This document shows, piece after piece, positions 1 through 12,214 of a DNA stretch of 64,000 nt; within the stretch, counting starts at the first letter, position 1; each line of letters opens with the position of its first letter. The DNA lies in the NCBI GenBank assembly GCA_026874595.1, contig CM049310.1, positions 45,855,058 through 45,919,057 of the forward strand, written 5' to 3'. This DNA is from Sipunculus nudus. Taxonomy: Eukaryota; Annelida; Sipuncula; Golfingiida; Sipunculidae. Made by a program: the position numbers and the translations under genes. The notes beneath the pieces are model-generated. The model was not told the origin of the DNA and did not search any database. It saw only the letters and a list, made by a program, of their open reading frames with translations.

Positions 1-447
1 GAAAAGGAACTTCACCCTGCTGCACCCTTAATGTATTACTCTACTTTATTTACCTTTGGTTACCTTTTAAGAAAGGATCACACATGGAAAAAAGCGTAAA
101 TCAATTATGTGCTTCTATCGAGAGCTCTTTATTAATGCACGGAGGAAATATTATCCGCCTACCTGTCAGTGAACTTGGATACAAATACCTGAAAATACAG
201 GTATTCTGAAGAAGTAGGATTATCTAGACAACAAAGATGCCATGTCAATGTATATACCGTGCTGGCCGATTGTACCGTGATGTCAGAGGGCCAATATGGC
301 GCTACACCGGCAATGAAGCGACTTTTCTGTGTATACCATTTCCATTTATATACAATGAACCAGCATGGCTATTCATATTATATATATATATCAGGACAAA
401 GACGCCTAGGTGTTGACAAACTGTTTATTGCATTATATATATTATTG

Positions 448-493
<46 letters not shown>

Positions 494-700
494 GTTGATA
501 AACAATTTCTAATGACCATAATGCATGGTATAGTGACTGGCTGTGACTGGCTACTGTAAATTTGTACCATGTTGACCCAGGTTCCACGTGGGTCATTGTT
601 ATTTTACCCATAATAATGCTAGGTTATGAATGTCCCGGTAATGTTGAGTTCATGCCCTCTGACACATTAACTTCAAACTGACATATATATTCATATACAC
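1..700. other. Intergenic DNA with AT microsatellite
   Basis: No supported gene. A run of (AT)n occupies about 451-491, and the short open frames across it are repeats of Tyr-Ile codons rather than genes. A 16-base word, TACAATGAACCAGCAT, at about 351-368 recurs at the last bases of the window. Confidence 0.6.
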
Positions 701-708
701 ATATATAT

Positions 709-729
709 GTGTGTGTGTGTGTGTGTGTG
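709..729. repeat. (TG)n microsatellite
   Basis: Simple TG dinucleotide run directly before a SINE-like sequence. Confidence 0.9.
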
Positions 730-950
730 GACATGTGCGCCACCGACATGGCTTCGAATCCCGGATTGGCCCAGTATTTTCCCCGCAGCAATTTGTCTTC
801 CAAACAAAATTGAGGCTCGTCCAACATAACGGTAAACTTTGTGGCCCAGGGAATAAGCTCACCAAAGTGTGAACCCTGGGATAATTAGTCTTGTTCTGAT
901 AGCAGAACGCACTTAAGAGTGGGTGTGTTACGGGGTGACATAAAAGCGGA
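730..950 (+). mobile_element. tRNA-derived SINE fragment, copy 1
   Basis: The stretch carries a B-box-like GCTTCGAATCCCGG preceded by GTGCGCCACC and followed by GGCCCAGTATTTTCCCC. The same order of words recurs at 983-1058, so this is a repeated element with an RNA polymerase III style internal promoter. The A-box half appears to be missing or replaced by the TG microsatellite. The 3' limit is uncertain. It is not a functional tRNA. Confidence 0.55.
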
Positions 951-954
951 CCGA

Positions 955-1054
955 ATTCTAGCGAAGTGGTTGGAACGCCGGACATGTGCGCCACCAACAA
1001 GGGTTCGAATTCCGGTTTCGGCCCAGTATTTTACCCTGAGCAATTTGTCTTCGT

Positions 1055-1058
<4 letters not shown>
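955..1058 (+). mobile_element. tRNA-derived SINE, copy 2
   Basis: An A-box-like TAGCGAAGTGGTTGG is followed about 35 bases later by a B-box-like GGTTCGAATTCCGG, the spacing of a tRNA-type internal promoter. The body after the B box matches the copy at 730-950. The element ends in an (AT)n tract, as many SINEs do. Confidence 0.65.

Positions 1059-1135
<77 letters not shown>
1059..1135. repeat. (AT)n microsatellite
   Basis: Nearly pure AT run interrupted once, forming the tail of the preceding SINE. Open frames on the minus strand across it are artefacts. Confidence 0.9.
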
Positions 1136-1138
<3 letters not shown>

Positions 1139-1334
1139 AATATATATAAATGTGAAACAAAATAATTTTGAATTAGAGTACAGAATATTATTTTGGGATG
1201 CACTTAAGAAAAACTGAAAACGTGCCATTGTTATGGGTAAAGAATTAAGAAATCAAGATATCATTAAATTAAACACATTTATCATACAATGTTATAGATG
1301 TTCATATTAGCACACATTCCTATGTTCCATTCGA

Positions 1335-2130
1335 GTCACCTTTCAGTATTCTTACGCTTCCGAGGCAGCGGAAATCTTGCGCTTCTAAAAAAGCTACTGA
1401 TTTTCCCGCTGCCTGGTTTGACCGTTTATGAAACACTTTGACACAAGGTGGTAGGTCTGTCGGCTGAAAAAAAAACTGCTGATGTGATTCGCAGCCAACC
1501 AAATGCCAGTTACCAACACTCGACAGGCATCATGGCTCTGCCCAGAGCTGCGCTTCAAGTGCCATTTGATTACAGTTTCATGGTTACTCTTAGTAAAGAA
1601 AAGTCGAATTTCAATTGCACCCTCTGCCTTCTCGCATGATCGACCGATTCGATTATGACATTACGACTATGTAAACGTAGCCATGTATCCGTTGTCAGTA
1701 AAACTGAAACCAGCCTCCGAGGTGTGCACGGAGCCTATGTTTTTATATTTCGTTTGAATTACAGCTCACCGGCCAGGCATCTTATGTACACAAGGACCTG
1801 TGCAAACCATGTGTAGGGTCATTCTCTCTGAGCATGTGGCCTGTTCAAACAGTTGCCGGGGTGCTGAGCTGTCACTCAAAACGAAATGAACAACATTGGC
1901 TCCGTGTATTCCTCGCTTGACTGGTAAACCGTTTTGTCTTCCAGCATTGGGTCTCATCTGTTTGGACCAAAATACAGTGCTCCCGTCTGGTGTAGCGATT
2001 CAGGATACGAGGTCAAAACAAACAGCGCTTGCGATATAAGTAGTAGGCCTATAAGTAAAGCGCTGTGTAAAGGGCGTACAGTATTCTATGACTACCGTGA
2101 AACGCGGCTTGCCTATGCAATGAATCGGTA
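1335..2130 (+). repeat. Dispersed repeat, long copy
   Basis: Several blocks match 60335-60820 in the same order and orientation: CGAGGCAGCGGAAATCTTGC, CACTCGACAGGCATCA, CACTCAAAACGAAATGAA, and GATAAAGCGCTGTGTAAAGG-like words. This copy holds about 300 bases that the other lacks. I found no protein in it and no clear terminal repeats, so it may be a non-autonomous transposon or a piece of intron carried by segmental duplication. Confidence 0.6.
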
Positions 2131-2784
2131 TGATACAAGAAAAGTGTAAATCTTTTGAAGTATGAGCAAATATAAGCTGAGTATATAAAATCAATTTTCT
2201 TTGAGTAAATTATCTACTTTACCAGGTTTAATCCTTCCCGTATACCTTTATTGTCAAGTGAGTGGATTTGCTCTTATGTGTAAACAGAATCCACCTTCCA
2301 TTAATATATTTTCTCAGTAAGAGTTAGTATGCTGAACCTCTTGACATTCTGGCTTCCCACAGTGTATCTATATTTGTTACACAGGAGAAAGTAAGTTGAT
2401 ATAGGCCAAGGTGGAATAAATTTGAATTAATGGGTCAAACAGATAATACAGAGAGGAAAATGACAAACTAACTTCTAATTCCTAATATTTTTTTTTATTT
2501 AATGTTCAACAATCTCATAAAATTATATACAGGAAAACTTACCTTCTGCAACACGCAGAAGACCAAGGCTTAAACAAGGAGTAACACGCTACACATAAAC
2601 CTCAATTAGTGTCTAAATCTCATAGTTGCACAATAAATGGGGAAGAGTTACGCATATAGAAATGTTCATATGAGGTAAGAGCCTAAAGGTTAATATTTAC
2701 ACATTAATATTTAATCAAATTCAGGCAGTTACCTTTCAATGTCCTTGGAAGGTTTTGTTTATATCTAATATACACCTTTTTCAG
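2131..2784. other. AT-rich DNA upstream of pseudogene copy 1
   Basis: I see no signal-peptide exon like the one at 50925 here, nor any other supported feature. Confidence 0.5.
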
Positions 2785-5192
2785 GCCGAGGCAGAAGGGC
2801 CCCAATTTGGCTTCCAGGTTCTCCGAGCAAAGAGCAAGTCTCTATCAGATCTTCAGCTCTCAAGCTATATTCCCGTATATGAACAGTTATTGTACCAAAC
2901 TACAACTTAACGTTACAGCTGTTTAATTACCTTGGATTCAGCAGCGACATTTTCAGCAGTGGCCACATTGGTGCAGCGTTTAAAGTCAAGGATTTCCCGT
3001 ACTATCATCTCAGCTTATCAGGTAAGAGAAATACACAGTATACTAATAAGTGACTTTACCCAATCCAAGAAATGCAAGTTTAAGCATACATTTAATTCTT
3101 TTTCTTTGTCTATCAAATGCCTATTATTTATATTTTAACAGTTTTTGTGTATCTGAACGTTTTAATGAGGGTTTTTTTTATAAGGGTTTACACAAAAATA
3201 GAAGGCTTGATTTAGAAAAGACCCAGGGCAACAAAGACTACTGTAGCTGAGTTATTTCAGGATGAAAAAAATCATTATAACTGATTTGACGGGTTTCCCT
3301 TTATAGTTATGATTTCCCTTATGTACAAAAACCATGGAGTATTCCTAATTATTTTCAGACCTTATTCGAAGCATGGTATACGTACGGCTACATCAAGGCT
3401 ACGCCCAGGACGCCACACTCTACCGGAGTAAGATATCTGCTGGTCCTTATGGTCCTTCCAGAGGACGGAGCTGGTTCACTGTTCTCCTTCAGGAAGAACA
3501 GCATAGCACAAGAGTATTCTTGAATGGTGCCCCAGTGGCGACATTCTTTCATCACCATTGCAACGTATCTAGAGGAGGTGCTGTCGCACGAATGGTTACA
3601 CAAATCGTGTGTATTTCCGCGGTTACAACACAGAACCATTGAGAATGTATTTCTTGTGTTTTCTTGTGTATTTACCAGAGATACGAATTGATATCTTATT
3701 CATGTTTAATTCTTCATGAATGATTGGATTTAGGACATCATTATATATTCGTTTCATTTTCGGCAACATTTATTAAGAGTGTTTGAGGGCTGGGCAGAGG
3801 CTACATCTATGGAAAGTAAATTGTACTGTGGTATGAACTGCTTGGTTTGCAAATATGTAATAATCAGTGAACGAGTGTGTGCTGTATTTTTACTTCCTAA
3901 TTTTCTAATTAGGCACAAGTGTATCCCCGGCCAATACTGCCGCCTGTTTCGCCCATCATGAAGATCTAGACAAACTCCTCTGGTCCGTGGGGAAAGAGCA
4001 TTTTCTGTGGCATTCTATTTGGTTCAGATGTGGCAGGCTCGAAGTATGGGTTGTCGGTTGATTTGTACAACAAATAATCATATTGTTGAGACGTCCTGGA
4101 GTCATGTAAAACGTACAGGGCATGAACAACTTTGGTATCGTCTGCTTCAGGTCTGTAGCCTTTCAGGGATAAAATGTACCTGAAATTTATACGTGAACGA
4201 GTGTGTACTGTATTTTTACTTCCTAATTTTTTAATTAGGCACACGAGCATCTCCGGCCAATACTGCCGCCTGTTTCGCCCATCATGAAGATCTAAAATAC
4301 AAAACTCGGAATACAACCTCCTCTGGTCCGTGGGGAAAGAGCATTTTCTGTGGCATTCTATTTGGTTCAGGTGTTGCAGGCTCGAAGTATGGGTTGTCGG
4401 TGGATTTGTTTAACTAATGGTCACATTGTTGAGACGTCCTGAAGTCATGTACAACATACAGGGCATGAACAACTTTTATATCGTCTACTTCAGGTCAGTA
4501 GTCATTATAACAATACCGGCAATTTTTTTATCCTTTTCAGAGATAAAATGTACCTGAAAGTTAACGTTGTGTTAAATGGGCTTACACGCTTCATCTAGTT
4601 AATACTCATATTCAACCCGCTAATACCTGCATATCAAATTTTACTAGAATCAATGCGATGTCATTGTATCTTGGACCTGAACGCATTTCTCATGGATCAT
4701 CGTGTATAAGGGATATACTGTGCTGTGTTTTGTTTTTCTTATGTGAAACTGGAACGTTGATAATTAAAGGGAGTCGTTGCCCGTCAGTATTAAGAGAATT
4801 TTAATTGCCTTTCTCGGGATCCAGTTCATAGTGTTTATCTATTCAATTAGAATAAGTATTGGTTTATTTATATATTAAATATATTTATATATGTATTATC
4901 CCTTAGGCCATATAGTAACCGCAGATGATTCCAGACCGCTGTGTCCGTGATGGTCATCTGAAATCTGAAGAAGGGCTGTCAAGTAGTTATCCTAACAGGA
5001 CCCCTTGCACGTATGCATTTTTTCAATGCGTCTGTTCACATTGATAGGTTGTTGGTGGTCATATACACAAATGGTGTCCTGGTCTTTACGGCCAGATAAA
5101 AGTTCCAGCCAAGAGGAAACGGTGGAATCTTAGCTGCCAATGAGAACATTAATGTCATTTGTTATAAGAATTTAAGAATCATGTCAGAATAA
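2785..5192 (+). pseudogene. Broken copy 1 of the two-domain secreted protein family
   Basis: Exon order matches the intact gene at 50925-61259. Domain I exon 2 lies at about 2785-3021 (acceptor TTTTTCAG; readable pieces include NLTLQLFNYLGFSSD and SSGHIGAAFKVKD). Domain I exon 3 is at about 3359-3642, with GRSWFTVLLQ and TRVFLNG matching RKWFTVHLQ and TRVFLDG. Domain II exon 2 is present twice, at 3913-4150 and 4239-4493, both with the pattern SSGPWGKSIFCGILFGS and SKYGLSVDL. Domain II exon 3 is at about 4907-5192, with YTNGVLVFTAR and CYKNLRIMSE. Lesions: a frameshift before NLTL, a one-base loss after GGAVA in exon 3 with its donor site lost, stop codons in both exon-2 copies, and several stops in the last exon. 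No signal-peptide exon is visible in the window. Homology is clear; the broken status is well supported. Confidence 0.8.
3867..4570 (+). repeat. Tandem duplication of a domain II exon (period about 326 bp)
   Basis: GTGAACGAGTGTGT followed by TATTTTTACTTCC begins each unit (about 3867 and 4193). Both units contain the full exon with its acceptor and donor, and both are followed by GATAAAATGTACCTGAAA in the intron. The second unit keeps codons for KYKTRNTTSSG that the first has lost. Confidence 0.8.
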
Positions 5193-6390
5193 AGAACTTA
5201 AGAAATTCTGCTATCATATATCGATGATGTAATCTCGAAGATCGATTTCGTATGTTTGAATGTTTTCCATATAATCAAATTGCCTCTTTAGCTCTCTTCC
5301 TAGTTACTTGTTTCTCAAGAAAGACCTATGAACCAGAAGTGCAGTGGTAAGAGTACTAAGTCCTGCTTTTACGAAGTTCAGTCTTTGTGGCAGTTACACA
5401 TGGTAGACATGTAAATTTCGCATACGTCCGCATCCCGTTTAATATACAGCATAGGTTGCCCAAAGAACATGTCTAAATTGATAAAGGTCAGGACCCTTTG
5501 GCTGGCCCTTACATTAAATGTCTTATATCACATGTATGCTGGCATTTAGGAAACATCCGTTCTTCCGTTTTATCCGTTCTACTCCAGAGTCGATTTAAGA
5601 TACTAAGCGATAAGATAAATACACAGTTTGATAATGTAAAAGAAATATTATCTGCCTACATGTCAGTGTAGTTCAGCAGTATAATTCAAATACATGAGGA
5701 TGCAGTTAAACACTTCACCAAAAAAAAACAAAAATATCACGGAAACAATATATAATACAATGAAAGCAGTCACGTATCCAAAAGAGTTAATTAAATGTAC
5801 CTAGTGGGAAAAATTCTATACAGATTGACTCAACGAAAGACTTTCTTACTGTTGTACGAGTTGACACTCTGCATTAATATATAATCAGTAGTACGTAATC
5901 ACATGCAGGTATAAGGAAAATAAAGATACATTCCTTGGGGTAAGCTCATTGTATCCGGTTTCTGAATGTATGATTAATTTAAAGCACACGTACATTCTAT
6001 ACAGCTTTGGGTCTAGTTAGGTAGGACCTTCCATTATACAGAAAGCACAGCTACAGTTATTAGAACTTGTTATAAAGATATGCAAACGCTGCTGTAATAA
6101 CATAACAATCCATGTCAAAATACTTTGTGGTCAGAATAACATTTTTTGGTGTAGTAACTTATTTGAAATTTGTATAATCGTGATAAAGCCAGGTTTCTAT
6201 TGTATCAAAACGAAGAATGTATACATGACTTTCGTATGAACAATTTATTGTGATGGGATACGGAGGCCGTAGGTTTAAAAATCTGGATTGACAGTACACA
6301 TGACCAACTGTCAGACTACAAGAGATGTGAATGACCTAAAGATAAATAAGAGAAGTGTTAACAAAAATCAATATATATATATATATATAT
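5193..6390. other. Intergenic DNA
   Basis: No coding signal or recognisable repeat apart from short A-runs. Confidence 0.5.
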
Positions 6391-6391
6391 A

Positions 6392-6500
6392 CAATGAAAC
6401 CTCCTTTTGTCGAAGTCGAAGGCACCCTCAGACACATCCGAGGTTATCCGGAATATTGTGTGTGTATCGACTTTAGCGAGTTCGACACAACGAGGTTTCA

Positions 6501-6503
<3 letters not shown>
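6392..6503. mobile_element. Tc1/mariner-type MITE, 112 bp
   Basis: Imperfect terminal inverted repeats of about 25-30 bases start with CAATGAAACCTCCTTTTGTC on the left and CAGTGAAACCTCGTTGTGTC (read inward) on the right. Both ends are flanked by TA, the target of Tc1/mariner elements. There is no room for a transposase. It sits between two AT microsatellites (about 6371-6390 and 6504-6552). Confidence 0.75.

Positions 6504-6552
<49 letters not shown>
6504..6552. repeat. (AT)n microsatellite
   Basis: Pure AT dinucleotide run abutting the MITE; the open frames across it on both strands are artefacts. Confidence 0.9.
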
Positions 6553-6555
<3 letters not shown>

Positions 6556-8550
6556 ATACACCTACGTTTCTTTGGAGAACGCCCATACACATAAGCCCTG
6601 GTGTTTGATAATAATCACAGAAACAACCACCAAGTCCGTTAACCACAGCACACAGTAGTTCCTTGTTTACACTTCCCCTGGTCACATGACACACGTGACA
6701 TCAGAATGTTGCGCCGCCCGGCTCTTTGTTTGCTTTCGCTGTGTTTACAGTACAATCAGTCTACTTTTATTTCACGGAGCTCCTACCACAACAGTTTTTC
6801 GCTGGCGTACTTGTTTAAATCTCAAGGTACAGTTCACGGTGCACATACTAATTAGCGCACGGACGAATCTTCATTCATAATAAATGTCTTTCACAGCTGA
6901 TATCTCCTGGAAACACCCAGCTCTAAGAAACAAATATGCTTCCACGCAGCGATACCCTGTACCTCTCCAGATGCGCGTTAAAATATTGTTCTTGGTATGT
7001 ACCTGGAAGCGCTCAGCACAGGTTTAAATCGTCCTTTGGCAACATACGAAACTCAGTCTGAAATCCGTTACAGAGAAATCACCTTGGCCTACCACATACA
7101 CTCACCATCCACGCTTATATACATCATCTTTCAGCTGTCTAAACTCTGATGCACGCAGACCTACCCCTGGACTGCATATATTGACAGGCTGCACGAACTA
7201 GCTCGATGATCGAGCATTTGTCGCGTATCTTCTTACTTACGACTTATATATGCTTGCTGACGTAACAAGTCCTGACCTTCTTCTGGCCAATCGCAACTTC
7301 CCATTATGCCTCCACTACGGACACGCCTCCACAAAAAACAAAACATTAAAAAATACCTAACTAAACAGATTCCCCTCCTTTGAAGTCAACAACAAACAAT
7401 CGTTACTCTAGAGACCGCTAAACAGAGACGGCTCACATGGATTAAACTGTGCTGAATTGATCATCAAACGAGACACGTGTACTCTCCAACCAACGTTCTG
7501 ACGCTAATATCTAAACATGATACTCCATATGAATTTACAATGAATGATCAAACATTTATTTATTTATTTATTTAAGCATATTAAAGTGCCAATTTCACTG
7601 TATTATAGTACAATAGCTCCAAGGCACTGTTCACATTAAATGCATTATGATGATTAAAAAAGAATATTAGAGACAGATTATACAGTAAGAATTAAAATGA
7701 CTAAAAAAGTTGATTTGCAGAAAACTAAATAACCGAGCGTCCAAACAAAGAGGTTGACAACGGCTAATAATATGCCAACTGGAAAAAATGTGTTTTGAGC
7801 AGTCTTTTGAAACACGGAACACACGAGGCATCTCTTATTGATTTGTAGACGAAGTTTGTTTCAGAGGGTAGCGGAGGAGTATCTAAATGATATCTTTCCG
7901 TAAGGAAAGATTTATTGGCTGACCTAAGTGAACGCACCTTACATACATCTGGTTATACTCCCTTTTAGAACATGTATTACAATAACTCATTCACAGTTCT
8001 CTGATGAGAGAACCACTCCTTAAAAGAAAATATATTGTACTTTCCTCGATACGCAGTATCGATCCATTACAAGCTATGTGAAGACATATACGATATTTAT
8101 ATCTACCAAATATAATAGATAATAGAACAAGCTTCCATTCTCTTTCACCCTTATAACTAATTCCAGGTTACGCCTTTTAGTCGTAGCTGAATATATCAGT
8201 CATATATTCATGTACGAAGTTGGCGAAAGGTTGCATTAAAGGGAAATAGGTCGTATTTTCATTTCACATAAAATATTGATGATAAATTATTTAAATACTT
8301 TATTACCATATACACCCATTGTTGTCTCAACTGGCCATTCATATCTATCTGTGTAGTAAGCAAATGAAAAGAAAACCAAGAATGATAGAATCCTAACAGA
8401 GCTCAGTCTATCCACTAAAAAGATGACTTTCACAAACTTTTCATAGAAATAAGAATTCTTAATAAAAAGTGGCATTAACTTATTAAAACCTTTGAAAAGC
8501 AAAATTAAAGTTCAATACACTTGTACATAAATGATAGGATAACCTCTGTG
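6553..8550. other. Intergenic DNA
   Basis: No supported gene. A short TTTA repeat lies near 7553-7575. The segment around 6690-7370 is somewhat richer in GC than its surroundings, but no exon could be defined. Confidence 0.45.
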
Positions 8551-8555
8551 ATTTT

Positions 8556-8734
8556 TTTTATGTCACGACACATTATATTAAGAAAGATAAACGTGTTTAT
8601 GTCATTTGATAAATACACATACCATTGGTTTTCTGATTCTACCTATTTCATTTATTTATGTCACGACATGATATATTAAAATAGGTGAACGTTTTATGTC
8701 TGTTGATGGATACACTTATACCATTCTACCTTTT
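8556..8734. repeat. Two-unit direct repeat, about 100-bp period
   Basis: TTTATGTCACGACA is followed by a diverged block ending in TACACWTAYACCATT, at about 8556-8651 and again at about 8655-8734. Confidence 0.65.
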
Positions 8735-10781
8735 TTACATGCAAAAACCCAGTGGGTGTGATTTCACCCTTATTTTCAATAAAAACACAAAGGTTTATGA
8801 CATACAGCTTTATTCGCCCCAAATGAAACTTGACCTGAATAATCTGAATAAAACCTCCACTTACACTCTCTTGGATCTTCACATAAGTGAAAGATATGTT
8901 TTCACCACTGTACCTACAGTGTATATATTCAATAGCTATATACAACTGATATCCAATTTGTTCATAAAAGAAACAAAGACTAACATCGTTTTCTCAATTT
9001 TCTCCATTCTCTGCATCTTAAAGAGGACATATCAGTTTATTCAAATATAAGAACAACTCTCACCCTCGCATTTTTTTCGGGAAACTTACCGTTTGTGAGA
9101 GCTCTACCGCTTCATGGCATGATAAGATAAGATCTAGCTTGGATCCTGCCAAAAATTAGTTATAGAAATAGCGCCCATATCTTTCGCTAAAAAAACTCCT
9201 TGGGTTATATAGACAATATGGCTTTTCGGTAAGGTAACAGTTACACTACCTGCATATGATTATACTTACAGAAACCGTTCTTCTCCACCCATACGTACCC
9301 AAATCATTAAACATTGCTGCCAGGAACAAATTATTTATAACTAAATATGTTCCAGCTGAACAAAAAAAGATTTCTCAGTTATTTAAACCCATACAAGAGA
9401 TTGAAAAGCTCAACTATTTTCGATCTACTAATATAATTTCATATTCATTTCATACTAATTATATGGTTATATTTTAGTCCGTCACGGAGACCCATTGCTT
9501 TCAATACTAAAAAAAAGGCTACATCAGCTGTACATTTTGGCATTAGCTGTCCATTCAAAGTTTCCGCCACGTAATGCATCGGCTTTTAAGTATCATTTCT
9601 TATGTACAAATGCATGTATTGTCATAGAATATTGCAATAGCCTATATCCCAGTTATCATGTAAAAACGGAGATGTACGCAATCAAATTAAATGAAAACAT
9701 TTTTCGAAATTTTGTCTGAACTGTTTTCACACCTTTTTCTTTCTATAATTCTCAAGATATATTTTTATAATTTGGGAAGTACCGAGACGCCATAAAATCA
9801 AGTATATTTACACAAAGACACAGTGCAATCAAGAGTGCTACCAAATACATGAATCCGCAGAGTCAAAATATTGTTCTACATACATATCTAAACGAATGCA
9901 AAAGTACAAAGCTGCTCGAGACTTCTTATTTCAAGCAGTAGAAAGAGTTTCAGTCGGTAACTCTTTTTACTGGCTGTAATGACCAAAGAGACTTTCTTCT
10001 TAAAATGCTACACTCAGAATTTAATGGTTGGCACTAATCAGACGACGAATGTTTGTTTTGATTCGGAGATTTATCCTCAAAACCAGATTTTTTCGCGAGC
10101 CAATGTGTCCGTCAGAACGAATGTGACCTCTGGGAGCATCTTCACCTGGTACAGTTAGAGTTCTTTCCTTCACGAATTAACAAGCAACGAACTCCAGCTA
10201 ACCCTTGCCATCGAAAGATTAGGGCAAGGTCTTCTTTCATAAATACCCCTATTATTATGAGTCATTATGTAACCTATGGTATAATAAGCTCGTCCATGCA
10301 GAAAATATTGACTGTCTATGTAAGCATACATATATTAACCTCCAAAAAGTGCGAGAAATTCAATAAAGTACCCCCTTCAATTCGCTGATGTTCGGCTACC
10401 ACTGTGAAATTTATACGATACCGATGAAATGAACACATTGCGGGCGCCACTGCGTATATTTCGGGCGTCACTAGACTTCCTAGACCTCAAATTAAAAAAA
10501 GGTGGCCCTAGTCCAGGATTTACTTCTGTTTCTAACGCTTCAGTGTATCACCAAAACATTAAAATAAATATTACTAATAATACAATCACTATTACCAAAC
10601 GAGACATTTATACACACTACACAATTGATCCCCGAAAAAAATACTGTCAAGCTGAGAAAAGTGTCTACAAACCCTCTACCGATGTTGAAATTACTTCCTA
10701 AAGAGGTCAGTGTTATCATATAAAAAAGGTTATCTGAAGTTTGCATTGAAACAAATACACGTGATATATTACGAATAAAAG

Positions 10782-10812
<31 letters not shown>

Positions 10813-11560
10813 ATTGAATATGTCATATGGCAATATAAAATATCAATTAAAATTACGCTCAGACGTAATGACGTCAGCTTTAACGGATAATCTCTTTTTT
10901 ATCATGTCAGAGCATGACAAATGAGGAACTAAAAGGCTCGCACGTCTGTACTACTAAAATAAGTCGCGAATTATTCAAATAAACGATCTTTGCCCTCCTA
11001 TCGAACCCTCTTAGCATTAATGGGTTTTAGTGTATTGCGGCGGCCTAAGCTTCCTCATTGTCCGGGGGTATATGAAGCGAAATCAAAATTTTGATACAAC
11101 ATGCTTCAACTTGTTTATCTGAAATACAGCTAATCAAAAAATAATTTTAACAGGAAAATATCAGGATGTCATTTAACCTTTTCACACAATCTAATCATAG
11201 CCATTAACATGTTTTTAGTATTTCCAGACTCACAATGTCTTTGATGGTAACACTGACATGTCTCCCGTCCGATACTGTATTGATTTATTTAGAACTATCG
11301 GGGTTTTTTTTTTTTTTGCAATAATTTGACTCAGTTTACTGAGTTGACCCCTCAAATGTTACTATTTAGATATGAATCAACATGAAAATGAGGTCCCAGT
11401 TTTATAGCCTTAACTACTGCAGGTATTAATGTATTATTCGTTCCATATCAGCACTTGACGTAATTGCTCAACAATTACCTCATACCATTAACGTTCATAC
11501 AGTATGTCTAATTTTTTATAGGTCTAGATTTGTATTTCATGGTGTCATTAAGCAACCTTC
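8735..11560. other. Intergenic DNA
   Basis: Two open frames (8685-9050 and 10429-10701) have no recognisable domain and are of the length expected by chance in this much sequence. An (AG)n run lies at 10789-10813. Confidence 0.4.
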
Positions 11561-11599
11561 TGCAGTACGAGTCAACTGGTCTGACCTGGTCACCCCCCC

Positions 11600-11965
11600 T
11601 GTACGTACACAAGGAAAGTAACCACCCACCATCTGTCACAAGAAACATACCGGATAGTATATATAGCAAACCAGTCGAGTGCGTGATACATAAGAGGTTA
11701 CCGGGTGGGTCTGGTGTGGGCAATTCACAGATCAGACGAGTATCACCCCAACTGCACATGTAGTCACCTGAGACAAGGTTAAATACAACGATTTCAAACT
11801 AACCTGGTATGCCATTTCATACCATGTTAGTGTCGAAACTACTTTCCATACCATGCTAGTGTCGGAACTATTCACATAGTTGTCTTGGAAATATCGACGT
11901 ATCGTCCGTCCAAGTGGCGGTGTCCGCTAGTTTTTTCCGGGATAATTTTTTTTATACAGGTGAAG
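11600..11965 (-). mobile_element. Penelope-type terminal repeat (pseudo-LTR) fragment
   Basis: Read on the minus strand, this stretch matches 38690-39025 beside the Penelope-like coding fragment. Shared words include CGGACGATACGTCGATA, GTTCCGACACTAGCATGG and GACTACATGTGCAGTT. It also carries one arm of the hairpin seen at 38637-38790 (AAGAGGTTACCGGG and AATTCACAGATCAG). No coding part accompanies it here. Confidence 0.65.
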
Positions 11966-12166
11966 CAGTGTAAACTTTTCTGGTCCAAAGATTGCAGGTG
12001 CTAAAGAATAAAACCTCACCTTGCTTTGATTTTGTAAGAGATCAATAATAAAAAATGTGACAAAACAGGTTACAGCGTGAACGACTTTTTCATTGCCAGA
12101 ACAAAGAGTGTAGGCCTAATATGACTGATGCACTCTTTGGCTCGAATAACAAGCCAGACAAACTTA

Positions 12167-12214
12167 TGACGTCAGTCCATTGAAGGTGACGCGCGACCGA
12201 TCATTGTGACGTCA
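12167..12214. promoter_or_regulatory. Two CRE palindromes (TGACGTCA)
   Basis: Perfect TGACGTCA octamers occur at 12167-12174 and 12207-12214, 40 bp apart; a third is at 10869-10876. This is the binding site of CREB/ATF factors. No transcription unit can be attached to them, so function is inference. Confidence 0.4.

Noticed and set aside
955-1058. Possible tRNA gene
   Set aside because: A and B boxes are present, but acceptor and anticodon stems do not form and the sequence is repeated with an AT tail, so it is a SINE.
378-1203. Several minus-strand frames of 60-116 codons with Tyr-Ile repeats
   Set aside because: They read through (AT)n and (TG)n microsatellites and SINE sequence; no protein signal remains outside the repeats.
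6288-6694. Five overlapping frames on both strands
   Set aside because: All cross the AT runs and the MITE.
8685-9050. 121-codon frame
   Set aside because: No start context, domain or splice partner; length is within chance expectation for 64 kb.
10429-10833. Overlapping frames of 90 and 97 codons on opposite strands
   Set aside because: Composition is biased, one crosses the (AG)n run, and no motif is recognisable.
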